DNA from: Mediterraneibacter agrestimuris
Lineage (GTDB): Bacteria > Bacillota > Clostridia > Lachnospirales > Lachnospiraceae
NCBI RefSeq assembly: GCF_943193195.1
Contig: NZ_CALPDG010000009.1
Span: 1-64,000 of the forward strand
Direction: 5' to 3'
Length of the DNA: 64,000 nucleotides
Shown here in pieces: positions 55,096 through 63,159 of this stretch. The notes under the pieces are model-generated. The model did no database searches, was not told the DNA's origin, and worked only from the letters and a program-made list of their open reading frames with translations. The position numbers and the translations under genes are program-made. The stretch's first letter is position 1, and every line of letters begins with the position of its first letter.

Positions 55096-56238
55096 ATGAT
55101 GAAAATGATTTATATGGACAATGCAGCCACCACATTACAGAAACCATCTTGTGTGGCGGAAGCTGTTATGAGAGCGATGAGTTCTTTCGGCAATGCTGGA
55201 AGAGGAATTAATGATGCGTCTTTAGATGCAGCACGGGTGATTTATGATACAAGAGAGAGGCTATGCCGTTTATTTCATGGAGAAAATCCGAAACAATTTG
55301 CATTTACATCGAATGCAACAGAAAGCCTGAACATTGCGATTAAGGGTCTGATCTCTCCGGGAAATCATGTGATCAGTACTGTGCTGGAGCATAATTCGGT
55401 ATTGCGTCCGTTGTATGAAAAGGAACAGTTTGGGGTTAGTCTTACAATTCTCGGATGTGATGAGGCGGGGAATATTTCCTATGAGGAAATGGAACGTTCA
55501 ATCCGCAGCAATACGAAAGCGATTGTATGTACACACGGTTCCAATCTGACAGGCAATCTGATAGATATAGAGAGAATCGGTGGGATCGCAAAAAGACATG
55601 GTCTATTGTTTGTTGTGGATGCATCACAAACGGCGGGACTGATTCCCATTGATGTGCAGAAGATGCATATTGACGTGTTGTGTTTTACAGGGCATAAAGG
55701 CTTGTACGGACCACAGGGAACAGGCGGTATTTATGTGTGTCCTGGATTGAATATAAAGCCGTTGAAAAGCGGTGGGAGCGGAGTCGAAACATATAATAAG
55801 AGTCACCCCGCACAGATGCCGACGGCATTGGAAGCGGGAACGCTGAACAGTCATGGGATCGCAGGCTTGAATGCTGCGCTTATATATATAGAAGAGACAG
55901 GAATGGAATACATTTCTGCGGTGGCGCAGAACCGGATGCGGCAATTCTACGAAGGAGTTCGTGGGATTCCCGGAGTGAAAGTGTATGGAGACTTTACTGC
56001 AAAAGAACGTGCGCCGATCGTTTCTTTGAACATTGGAAATGTGGATTCATCAGAGGTCAGTGATGAACTGCTGACAGAGTATGGAATCGCCACAAGGTCA
56101 GGCGGACATTGTGCGCCGCTCATGCACGGGGCTCTGGGAAATGTGGAACAGGGGGCGGTTAGATTTAGTTTTTCCCATTTCAATACAGAGGAAGAAGTAG
56201 AGACGGCGGTTTGTGCCGTGAGAGAATTGGCTGTTTAA
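55096..56238 (+). CDS. Class V aminotransferase (cysteine desulfurase/selenocysteine lyase-like)
   Basis: 380-aa PLP enzyme. The start MIYMDNAATTLQKPSCV and the lysine motif CFTGHKGLYGPQGTGG (Lys about 198) are those of the NifS/CsdB class. The C-terminal RSGGHCAPLMHGALG holds the active Cys (about 337). In this operon it probably frees selenium from selenocysteine or sulfur from cysteine for SelD. Whether it prefers Se or S cannot be told by eye. Confidence 0.9.
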   Translation: MMKMIYMDNAATTLQKPSCVAEAVMRAMSSFGNAGRGINDASLDAARVIYDTRERLCRLFHGENPKQFAFTSNATESLNIAIKGLISPGNHVISTVLEHNSVLRPLYEKEQFGVSLTILGCDEAGNISYEEMERSIRSNTKAIVCTHGSNLTGNLIDIERIGGIAKRHGLLFVVDASQTAGLIPIDVQKMHIDVLCFTGHKGLYGPQGTGGIYVCPGLNIKPLKSGGSGVETYNKSHPAQMPTALEAGTLNSHGIAGLNAALIYIEETGMEYISAVAQNRMRQFYEGVRGIPGVKVYGDFTAKERAPIVSLNIGNVDSSEVSDELLTEYGIATRSGGHCAPLMHGALGNVEQGAVRFSFSHFNTEEEVETAVCAVRELAV

Positions 56239-56301
56239 ACCAAAGCTAAATTTAGTGTACGGTTAAACATAAAAGGTCTGATGTGGCAATGTTCTGGAAA
56301 A

Positions 56302-56381
56302 GCAACTGTTCACTCAGGTCTGCGCATTTACTGCGCTGACCATAAGAAAACATACAGTTGCATGCAAAACAGAACTGTTAC
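56302..56381. repeat. GTAAC-family structured repeat, copy 8
   Basis: GCAACTGT (56302-56309) pairs with ACAGTTGC (56354-56361) around GGTCTGCGCA-tttac-TGCGCTGACC (56317-56341). CATAAGAAAACATA follows the inner hairpin, and the element ends AGAACTGTTAC. Stem changes relative to copy 4 (CTGTGCA/TGCACTG to CTGCGCA/TGCGCTG) are compensatory. Confidence 0.65.
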
Positions 56382-56412
56382 ATAAAGGATAAGAGAAAAG
56401 GAGAGGAACACA

Positions 56413-57507
56413 ATGAATTTATCAGACTCAAAGAAAAAACTGGCGCTTGCAGGAGTGCTGTGCGGACTGGTGGCAGCCGGTCTTGCCTATTTTGGAAATC
56501 CTGCAAATATGGCGTTCTGTATCGCATGCTTCATTCGAGATACAGCGGGAGCGCTTGGAATGCATCAGGCAGAAGCGGTAATGTATGCCCGTCCGGAAAT
56601 TATTGGGCTGGTTCTCGGTGCATTTCTAATTTCTGCAATAACGAAGGAATACCGTTCTACGGCTGGTTCAGCCCCGATGGTCCGTTTTCTGCTGGGAATG
56701 ATCATTATGATCGGTTCACTTGTATTTTTGGGCTGCCCGCTGCGTATGGTGATCCGTATGTCGGCAGGTGACTTGAATGCATGGGTAGCGTTGATTGGAT
56801 TTATCCTCGGCGTGGCAACTGGTGTATTAGCTTTGAAAAAGGGATTCAGCCTTGGAAGAGCATATGTGACAAATACAGTGTCAGGTGCAGTTCTTCCGAT
56901 TATTACAGTTGGGATTTTGATTCTTCTGACAGCAACAAATCTGCTGAAAGCAAGTGCGTCCGGTCCGGGAAGTATGCATGCTCCGGTAATCGCATCTCTG
57001 ATTGGCGGTCTGTTGTTCGGAGCATTGGCACAGAAATCCAGAATGTGTTTCGCAGGCGGAGTTCGTGATGTGATCCTGATGAAGAATTTTGATCTGCTTA
57101 CGGTTGTAGGAAGTTTGTTTATTGTTATGCTAATATATAATATGGCAACAGGAGGATTTACACTTGGATTCGACACACCGGGAGTGATTGCACATTCAGA
57201 ACATCTGTGGAATATCCTTGGAATGTATGCAGTGGGATTTGCGGCAGTTCTGGCAGGCGGATGCCCGCTGCGTCAGTTGATTCTGGCGGGTCAGGGTTCG
57301 TCTGATTCCGCAGTTACTGTTCTTGGAATGTTTGTGGGTGCGGCATTGTGCCACAATCTGGGACTGGCTTCCAGCGGAACTTCAATGAATCCAGAGACAA
57401 AAGAACTGGTTGCAGGCGCAGTTACAACGAATGGTAAAATTGCACTTGTCATTTGTATCATTGCCTGTTTTGTAATTGCATTTACAAGCAAGAGAAAAGC
57501 AGCTTAG
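56413..57507 (+). CDS. yedE: YedE-type selenium (or sulfur) transporter
   Basis: 364-aa membrane protein of the YeeE/YedE family with about ten helices in two homologous halves. Each half shows the conserved glycine/cysteine segments (LGCPLRMVIRMSAG in the first, AGGCPLRQLILAGQG in the second), and CFAGGVRD is also typical. The family is linked to import of thiosulfate or, in this context, a selenium compound. SD is AGGAGAGG. The TusA-like partner follows after 33 bp, as in proven transporter-TusA pairs. Confidence 0.92.
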   Translation: MNLSDSKKKLALAGVLCGLVAAGLAYFGNPANMAFCIACFIRDTAGALGMHQAEAVMYARPEIIGLVLGAFLISAITKEYRSTAGSAPMVRFLLGMIIMIGSLVFLGCPLRMVIRMSAGDLNAWVALIGFILGVATGVLALKKGFSLGRAYVTNTVSGAVLPIITVGILILLTATNLLKASASGPGSMHAPVIASLIGGLLFGALAQKSRMCFAGGVRDVILMKNFDLLTVVGSLFIVMLIYNMATGGFTLGFDTPGVIAHSEHLWNILGMYAVGFAAVLAGGCPLRQLILAGQGSSDSAVTVLGMFVGAALCHNLGLASSGTSMNPETKELVAGAVTTNGKIALVICIIACFVIAFTSKRKAA

Positions 57508-57540
57508 GAAGAAATAGTCTGGAGAAAAGAGGAATAGAAA

Positions 57541-57744
57541 ATGAAAATTGTAGACGCAAGAGGACTTTCCTGTCCGGAACCATTGATGTTGACAGCAGAG
57601 GCATTGAAAAATTATACGGGACCTGTTAAAATCCTTGTAACGGAACCGCATCAGAAAATGAATGTGGAAAAACTTGCAAAGGACGGCGGCAGAAAAGCAA
57701 CCTCTACAGAAGTAACAGAAGGCTTCGAGATTGTGATTGAGTAA
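57541..57744 (+). CDS. TusA-like sulfur/selenium carrier
   Basis: 67-aa protein with the TusA signature DARGLSCPEPLMLTAEAL (Cys about 12), the site that would carry persulfide or perselenide. It has the length of a single TusA domain. Gene order behind yedE suggests that it accepts the imported chalcogen and hands it to SelD or the aminotransferase. Confidence 0.92.
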   Translation: MKIVDARGLSCPEPLMLTAEALKNYTGPVKILVTEPHQKMNVEKLAKDGGRKATSTEVTEGFEIVIE

Positions 57745-57785
57745 GAGATTGTGGTAAAATTGGGATTTAATGCCGCAATAGAAAA

Positions 57786-58022
57786 ATGAGAAAAAAAGAG
57801 CTAAAACTTGTGGTAGCGTTTCATACTACCGCAGATGCAATGGCAATGGAAAAAGCATGTAAGGAAAAGAGCGTTCCGGGGCGCCTGATTCCGGTTCCCC
57901 GTTCTGTCTCTGCGGGCTGCGGGCTGGCATGGTGCGCAGCGCTTGAGGAAAGAGGGCAGATTGTAGAGTTGATGCAAAATGCAGGGATAGAGGAAGAAGC
58001 ACTTCATGAATGTATGATTTAA
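57786..58022 (+). CDS. DUF3343 protein of the selenium cluster
   Basis: 78 aa. VVAFHTTADAMAMEKACKE and the C-terminal PRSVSAGCGLAWCAA are typical of DUF3343, a small family that recurs in selenium operons and was annotated putative Se/S carrier-like. The two cysteines are in the CGLAWC motif. SD is weak. This is the last gene of the operon. Confidence 0.88.
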   Translation: MRKKELKLVVAFHTTADAMAMEKACKEKSVPGRLIPVPRSVSAGCGLAWCAALEERGQIVELMQNAGIEEEALHECMI

Positions 58023-58116
58023 AAAGGGAAAGGATGATGTTGAAAAGCATTGTCCTTTTTTGATGTTTAAACCGGAAAAATAAGATTTGCAGAGAGCTTT
58101 CAAAATAGGGGATGGC

Positions 58117-58875
58117 TTATCTCTGTAAATCTTTTGTTCCTGTTTCCAGACATTTGAGCAATGGCGAGAGCTTCCGCAGGGAGATTGGGAGTACGGCTCC
58201 GGTGTCAAGTAACAAGGTTCTGTGTGCTGTATCGATTGAGACAATGTGCCGGATATTCACAATGTAAGAACGGTGACAGAATACAAATGAATGATCCAGC
58301 CGTTTTGCAAGCTCTTTCATCGGTTCATATCCGGTGAATTGTCCGGTACAAGTATGAAGTCTTGTCTGGTGTGTCCGGGCAAGAGATTCTATGTAAACAA
58401 TATCCTGTGAATGGAAAAACCGCAGATATTGTCCAGATTTAAAAGTAATCGTATGGGGGTTATGTAATGTTTTGGTTCGGTAGCGGGTGTATGCAGTGTT
58501 CAATACGGCAGATAACGATTCTTTCAGAGAAACACACGGACTTTTAGTGATAAAATCTAAGGTTTCCAGTTGATATTTAAAAGTCTCTCCTATGCATTCT
58601 TCATGGCTTGTAATAAATACAATAAAACCCGAAGGGTCTTTCTCACGAATTTTTGCAGCTAACTGGAGACCATCTAGTTCTGCGTGCAATTCAATGTCTA
58701 AAAGATAAAGTCCGGGAATTTTTTCAGGAGTTAAAGCGTTTAAGAGCTGCACCGGAGAAGAAAAGACTCCTGCAATTTCGATATCCCAGCCTTTTAAAAG
58801 TGTTAAATTAGAAATAAGTTGTTCGATATTATGTAATTCTTCGTTTACATCATCGCATATGTAAATGTTCAGCAT
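58117..58875 (-). CDS. LytTR-family response regulator (AgrA-like)
   Basis: 252-aa regulator. The receiver has IYICDDVNEELHNIEQLI and the acceptor Asp in LYLLDIELHAELDGLQ (about 60); the C-terminal LytTR DNA-binding domain has the strand IVYIESLARTHQTRLHT and FVFCHRSYIVNIRHI. Proteins of this type bind pairs of 9-bp direct repeats with 12-bp spacers, and such a pair lies at 60216-60245. It is co-transcribed with the AgrC-like kinase. Confidence 0.93.
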   Translation of the reverse strand: MLNIYICDDVNEELHNIEQLISNLTLLKGWDIEIAGVFSSPVQLLNALTPEKIPGLYLLDIELHAELDGLQLAAKIREKDPSGFIVFITSHEECIGETFKYQLETLDFITKSPCVSLKESLSAVLNTAYTRYRTKTLHNPHTITFKSGQYLRFFHSQDIVYIESLARTHQTRLHTCTGQFTGYEPMKELAKRLDHSFVFCHRSYIVNIRHIVSIDTAHRTLLLDTGAVLPISLRKLSPLLKCLETGTKDLQR

Positions 58876-58899
58876 AATATTTCCCTTCTGTTGAAAAAA

Positions 58900-60186
58900 T
58901 CAAATATTTTGCAGCGACTGTGAAAAGACAGATGCATTTATACTGGTATTAGACAAAATATGAGGATATCGTTTTAAAATTTCTGATACAGTATATAAAC
59001 CAACTCCCCGTCCAGAGCCTTTTGTGGAAAAGCCATATTCATTGATACGGGAAAGCGGAAGGTCAGAATCGGAAAAAGAATTAGAGATAGTCCAACATGT
59101 GTTTTCATTGGTTTTGGAAAAATAGATGAAAAGTTCTTTTGCTTCTGTTTGCTGGGCTGCTTCAATTGCATTATCCAAATAAATTCCCAAAATCCGTATC
59201 AGATCCGTGGTGTTCATCGCCGCAGAGGTTATCATGTAGTCAATACGCAGCTTTAAATTAATATTTAAGGTAATAGCTGTGAGCGTCTTGTTATATAAAA
59301 GTCCTTTCAATTCCATTATTTGTATATTGGAAAGGTTGCCGATTTCCTTTTCTGAAAGATTTATGTTTTGGGACAGTGCTGCAAGGGTCTGTGAATAAAA
59401 AGTGCGGAGTCCTTTGAAATCTCCGGTGTCAATAAAACTACATGCAGTCGAAAATAAATTTTTATAATCGTGGTTCATACTTTGCACGAGTTTGTATAAT
59501 TTCTCTAAATTCATAGTATAGGATTCTAATTCTTGCATATGTGCCAATTCTTGTTTGGCGGCAAATTCCTTTTCAAGAGATCTGTGAACACATAATAACA
59601 GAATAATGACAGAAAAAAACAAAAGCGAAAACAGGAGACCATTTGTAACAATAATCGCAGGAGAATATCCGAGTTTTTCTCCATAAACAATAAAATAAGC
59701 ATAAAGTCCGGTATACAAGATTTCTTCAACCACTAGCGCAATACAGAAAAAACGGTAATCCTTCTGTAAAAATAAGTGAATAAAGCGGTGAAATTTCTTG
59801 CGTAAAAATCCAAATAAACCGATCAATAAAGCCAAATAAAAGATTTGAAAAAACAAGCTTTTATATCCGACAAGTGCGGAAACAGTAATGCCAAATCCAT
59901 AAGCAAGTACAGTTAATACAAATTGGTTCAAAGTTACATTAAATAAATAGCCGAAGAGAGCAAGTGTGACATTGGCAAGCTTGTCTTTACTAAATAAGCT
60001 AATCAAAAAGACAGAGCATAAAAGGACGATGTAGGTGCTGGTCTGCCCAAGAGTAGAAATAAGATGATAGCATGCAAGTATGACAATATAAAGTACGATA
60101 TATTGATAGTGTTTTAAAGTTTGCGGTAAAAGAGCAGTGAGTGAAACAAATAAAATTCCAACAGTCAAAAAAGGGATTAAAAGCAT
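58900..60186 (-). CDS. GHKL histidine kinase (AgrC-like)
   Basis: About 428 aa from the ATG at 60186, with CGGAGGAA nine bases before; a TTG at 60237 would overlap the direct repeats and is unlikely. Six or seven membrane helices fill residues 1-210. The acceptor box is SMNHDYKNL, and the ATPase has DNAIEAA and the GSGRGVGLY motif, all typical of AgrC/FsrC peptide receptors. It should sense the peptide encoded by agrD at 60864. Confidence 0.92.
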   Translation of the reverse strand: MLLIPFLTVGILFVSLTALLPQTLKHYQYIVLYIVILACYHLISTLGQTSTYIVLLCSVFLISLFSKDKLANVTLALFGYLFNVTLNQFVLTVLAYGFGITVSALVGYKSLFFQIFYLALLIGLFGFLRKKFHRFIHLFLQKDYRFFCIALVVEEILYTGLYAYFIVYGEKLGYSPAIIVTNGLLFSLLFFSVIILLLCVHRSLEKEFAAKQELAHMQELESYTMNLEKLYKLVQSMNHDYKNLFSTACSFIDTGDFKGLRTFYSQTLAALSQNINLSEKEIGNLSNIQIMELKGLLYNKTLTAITLNINLKLRIDYMITSAAMNTTDLIRILGIYLDNAIEAAQQTEAKELFIYFSKTNENTCWTISNSFSDSDLPLSRINEYGFSTKGSGRGVGLYTVSEILKRYPHILSNTSINASVFSQSLQNI

Positions 60187-60215
60187 ATAAAAATTCCTCC
60201 GGTTATATTCCTCAA

Positions 60216-60245
60216 AGCGTTTATGAGTGAAAATCAAGCGTTTAG
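60216..60245 (+). promoter_or_regulatory. AgrA/LytTR-type direct repeats
   Basis: AGCGTTTAT (60216-60224) and AGCGTTTAG (60237-60245) are separated by exactly 12 bp, matching the AgrA consensus at 8 of 9 positions. The second ends 6 bp before the -35 box of the agrB promoter. Confidence 0.65.
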
Positions 60246-60251
60246 GAAAAA

Positions 60252-60279
60252 TTTACACAAAACGACAATAAGGTAGTAT
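60252..60279 (+). promoter_or_regulatory. agrB promoter
   Basis: TTTACA (60252-60257) and TAGTAT (60274-60279) are 16 bp apart. The sub-optimal spacing would suit activation by the regulator bound to the adjacent repeats. Confidence 0.55.
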
Positions 60280-60316
60280 GCTTATTATAGTGGAAGCGGA
60301 AAGGGAATGCAAGAGT

Positions 60317-60883
60317 ATGTATGAAAAACTCAGCAGATGCTTGGCACAGTGGTGTCAAAATCGGTGTCAGGTTAATGAAGAGGAAAGGGAGGCTGTGGAA
60401 TATGGTATAAGAATTGTAATACTTACTTTTTGTAAGTTTTGGTTATTTGTATTTTTAGGCGGTATTTTGGGATATGGTAAAGAAGTTGTAGCGGCGCTTA
60501 TAGTTTTCGGAAGTATCAGGAGATTTGCAGGCGGTATTCATATGAGCAGCAGCTTTAAGTGTACACTTGCTATGGGCTGCATGTTGAGCGTTTGCATATG
60601 GATGTCAAATTATCCGAAAGCCGATGAAAAAGTTCTTTTCTTTTTCTGGATAACAACGCTTGCGTTAGCGGTATATTTTGCCCCGGCAGATTTTACGGAG
60701 AACAAAGGGGCAATGGTACGGTGGAAACAAAAAGTAAAAGCAATCTGCATTATCAATATGTGGTATATTGCAGCCCTTATGATATGTAAAACATCTATGC
60801 ATAATGTAATTATTGCAGCTGCTGTAATTGAAGCAATATCTTTAATACTGTATGGGGGAAAGGATGAAAGTGAAAGGACGTAA
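60317..60883 (+). CDS. agrB: AgrB-type peptide-processing membrane protease
   Basis: About 188 aa from the ATG at 60317 (the ATG at 60278 lies within the promoter). AgrB cuts the AgrD precursor and helps cyclise the pheromone. The active-site motif is RRFAGGIHMSSSFKC with His75 and Cys82, seven residues apart as in AgrB. About five membrane helices follow. It overlaps agrD by 20 nt. Confidence 0.94.
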   Translation: MYEKLSRCLAQWCQNRCQVNEEEREAVEYGIRIVILTFCKFWLFVFLGGILGYGKEVVAALIVFGSIRRFAGGIHMSSSFKCTLAMGCMLSVCIWMSNYPKADEKVLFFFWITTLALAVYFAPADFTENKGAMVRWKQKVKAICIINMWYIAALMICKTSMHNVIIAAAVIEAISLILYGGKDESERT

Positions 60884-61034
60884 ACGGGCAGGGGTGTATT
60901 TGGCAAAACTCCTGATAGTTGTTTCAAAAAAAGCAGTAAAACAACACTGGGAAAAAAGTTTTCCACCATGGATATATGAAGAAAAGATGCCGGAAAAAGT
61001 GAGGAAGTGGTGTGAAAATGAAGAGAAAAAATAA
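60864..61034 (+). CDS. agrD: AgrD-like cyclic peptide pheromone precursor
   Basis: 56 aa from the ATG at 60864 with GGGGGAAAGG just upstream. Residues 1-28 form a basic amphipathic helix, as in AgrD leaders. The C-terminal recognition part YEEKMPEKVRKW resembles the YQPKVPE-type AgrD tail. Between them, EKSFPPWI would be the pheromone; the usual thiolactone Cys is replaced by Ser32, so a lactone is predicted (Ser32 to Ile37 or Tyr38). Cys50 lies in the discarded tail. The cut sites are inferred. Confidence 0.82.
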   Translation: MKVKGRKRAGVYLAKLLIVVSKKAVKQHWEKSFPPWIYEEKMPEKVRKWCENEEKK

Positions 61035-61089
61035 AGTGATTTAATGGATGTAGTAATCAAATTTAGAAAAGTACAGGAGGAAAATGGAG

Positions 61090-61536
61090 ATGAAGAAGAG
61101 AAAATCTGCGGTATGTGGACTTTTAACAATGTGTATTACCATGGGATTAGGAACTTCAGTATTTGCGGGTGAACCTGAAACTAGGGCTACGTGGGATTCG
61201 TATTTTAAAGAAGATTTTATTGGATATTCAACAACCCAAGCACATGAAACACCTATGCGATGGAAAGACAATGATTCATATCATTATGTGATGAATACTT
61301 CTGGATTTAATCTATGGGTTATTTCGTATGATAGGTACTATAATAATCGAACACGGGGGTTGCGCGCTATTGTTCCGGGTGGGGAATGGTTTATTACAAA
61401 TTCTGTTTTTGAAGATCATGGATATGTTAGAGATGAGTGTCGTTTAAATATTACGTCGGCTACTTCAGGAGTGAGCGGATATTTGAAAGGAAAATGGAGT
61501 CCGGACTCGATTGGATCTTATCCGGTTGCAAATTAG
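61090..61536 (+). CDS. Small secreted protein downstream of agrD (unknown, possibly DUF2712-like)
   Basis: About 148 aa from the ATG at 61090, nine bases after AGGAGG (ATG 61084 is too close). A clear signal peptide ends at VFA-GE (about residue 26). The mature part of about 120 residues is rich in aromatic, Asn and Ser residues and predicted beta (FNLWVISYD, GGEWFITNSVF, SGVSGYLKGKW). The SGYLKGKW end and general layout recall DUF2712 or lactococcin-972-like secreted proteins, but I cannot confirm it. It lies 55 bp after agrD and probably shares its transcript. Confidence 0.7.
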   Translation: MKKRKSAVCGLLTMCITMGLGTSVFAGEPETRATWDSYFKEDFIGYSTTQAHETPMRWKDNDSYHYVMNTSGFNLWVISYDRYYNNRTRGLRAIVPGGEWFITNSVFEDHGYVRDECRLNITSATSGVSGYLKGKWSPDSIGSYPVAN

Positions 61537-61546
61537 TGGAAATAAT

Positions 61547-61580
61547 ATGTGCGGCAATTTGATGATTGCCGCACATGTTT
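61547..61580 (+). terminator. Hairpin (terminator or attenuator) before the lipoprotein gene
   Basis: ATGTGCGGCAA (61547-61557) pairs perfectly with TTGCCGCACAT (61566-61576), followed by GTTTCAT. The T-run is short, so partial read-through is likely. Confidence 0.55.
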
Positions 61581-61599
61581 CATAGGAAGGAAGAAATTT

Positions 61600-62292
61600 A
61601 TGTTTTCATTGATAAAAAAAGCAAGTTCTTTATTACTTTGCAGCAGTTTTCTGTGTGGTGTGCTGGCGGGCTGTAATGAGACTCTTGATCAGGATAAATA
61701 TGCTAAAGTTGGTAAACCGGTTGAGCGACCGGAAGAACAATTACAGACAGATAAGATCTATCAGTTAGGAGAAACGGTTTCGACAATGTTTCCTGATAAT
61801 CTTCGCTATAAACCTGATGGTTATCCGTATGCCAGCATGGAATATACACTTCAGGCAGCGGCTCTTTATGAACATCCGGAAGAGGCAGGGATTGATATGG
61901 GGCAGGTTCTTGTAAACGGAGAGGTTTGTTATGATTTAGAGACGGAAGTGCCATATGATCCTGATTATTCCCAGACATCATTTCTGCTTTGTGATGTTTT
62001 GATTCGGAATCCGGGGATAGGATATCCGAATATCACGGAGTTGGGAGTGGTCTGCCGTATGAATGAAGAGGGAAAGCTGGGATGGACAGGATATCCGGCA
62101 TATTTTTCCATGCCAGAGGAAGCACGAGATGACTCAGACGGATACAATTATTTTTTGCCTGTTGGACAGAGCATGGAAGCTAAAGTAGGCTGGTGGATAG
62201 ACATGGAGCAGTGCAAAAAAGAGAATCTCTATTTATCCTTGAACCACGGTTCGGAAGAGAGTCTTGAGGCGTATTGGGAACTGAAATTATAG
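61600..62292 (+). CDS. Lipoprotein of unknown function
   Basis: About 230 aa from the ATG at 61600, behind AGGAAGG. The signal sequence ends in the lipobox VLAGC (Cys about 25), so the protein is anchored outside the membrane. The mature part has no catalytic motif I recognise; a beta-rich ligand-binding fold is possible (FLLCDVLIRNPGIGYPN, LYLSLNHGSEES). It sits between the secreted protein and the two permeases, 9 nt before the first. Confidence 0.75.
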   Translation: MFSLIKKASSLLLCSSFLCGVLAGCNETLDQDKYAKVGKPVERPEEQLQTDKIYQLGETVSTMFPDNLRYKPDGYPYASMEYTLQAAALYEHPEEAGIDMGQVLVNGEVCYDLETEVPYDPDYSQTSFLLCDVLIRNPGIGYPNITELGVVCRMNEEGKLGWTGYPAYFSMPEEARDDSDGYNYFLPVGQSMEAKVGWWIDMEQCKKENLYLSLNHGSEESLEAYWELKL

Positions 62293-62301
62293 GAGGGGAA
62301 G

Positions 62302-63159
62302 ATGTTATTAAATACAGTGAGATTAGAAGTATCTAAAGCGCTGAAAAATAGATCGTTTTATACATCTCTGCTTTTGGGATGCATGATAGCATTTCTTGCA
62401 TTTATTACGGATCTGGGAATTTACAGAAACAATCTTTATATATTGCAGGCAGATGCAATGAATCCGATGTATGCATCCTCCAGCCTGTTCAATCTCTGGA
62501 TTGGAGGCGAACCTTTTTCACTTGGATCTACCATTTATTTTTTTGTGTTTCCTTTATTGGTTACCATCCCATACGGGTGGTCTTATTGTGAAGAAAAAAA
62601 TAGCGGATATACGCGGTTAATGCTTGTTCAATGTGGAAAAAGAAATTATTTTCTGTCAAAATATATTGCTGTTTTTTTATCCGGCGCGCTTGCTATGGTG
62701 ATCCCTCTGTTATGCAGTTTTCTTGTCTCGGCATTGTTTTTTCCGGCAGTTCTTCCATCGCCGATTTACTGTACAACGAATGGTATTTTTTATGATTCTT
62801 TGATGTCTGCGCTCTATTATACAGCTCCTTTGCTGTATGTATGTATTTACCTCTGTATTGATTTTATATTTGGCGGACTTATTGCGTGCATCAGTTATGT
62901 CTGTTCGTGCTTCGTGAAATATCGCGTTGTTACAGTAATCCTGCCACTGTTTTTATTACTGGGATTCCACTATGTCCGACAGTTTGTTTACGTGTCTCCG
63001 ATGATACGATATAAAGAAATATCGCCGTTGTTTTTTTTGCGTCCGGTACAGGTCGTTTATAGTGCATCCTGGACGGTAATTATGATTGAAATAATAGTGT
63101 TATTTTTAGTGACGGCTTTTTTAATCTTTTTATGGGAGCGCAGGCATGAAGTTTATTAA
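62302..63159 (+). CDS. ABC-2-type membrane protein 1
   Basis: 285 aa with about six membrane helices and a large extracytoplasmic loop after the first (residues 35-85, GEPFSLGS). WSYCEEKNSGYTRLMLVQCGKRNYFLSK (seen in two parts around 95-122) resembles the coupling region of ABC-2 permeases of bacteriocin or antibiotic transporters. SD is AGGAGGGG. It overlaps the next permease by 14 nt. Confidence 0.8.
   Translation: MLLNTVRLEVSKALKNRSFYTSLLLGCMIAFLAFITDLGIYRNNLYILQADAMNPMYASSSLFNLWIGGEPFSLGSTIYFFVFPLLVTIPYGWSYCEEKNSGYTRLMLVQCGKRNYFLSKYIAVFLSGALAMVIPLLCSFLVSALFFPAVLPSPIYCTTNGIFYDSLMSALYYTAPLLYVCIYLCIDFIFGGLIACISYVCSCFVKYRVVTVILPLFLLLGFHYVRQFVYVSPMIRYKEISPLFFLRPVQVVYSASWTVIMIEIIVLFLVTAFLIFLWERRHEVY

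Noticed and set aside
60187-60237. TTG start for the AgrC-like kinase at 60237
   Set aside because: ATG 60186 has a strong ribosome binding site, and the longer form would place coding sequence over the direct repeats next to the divergent promoter.
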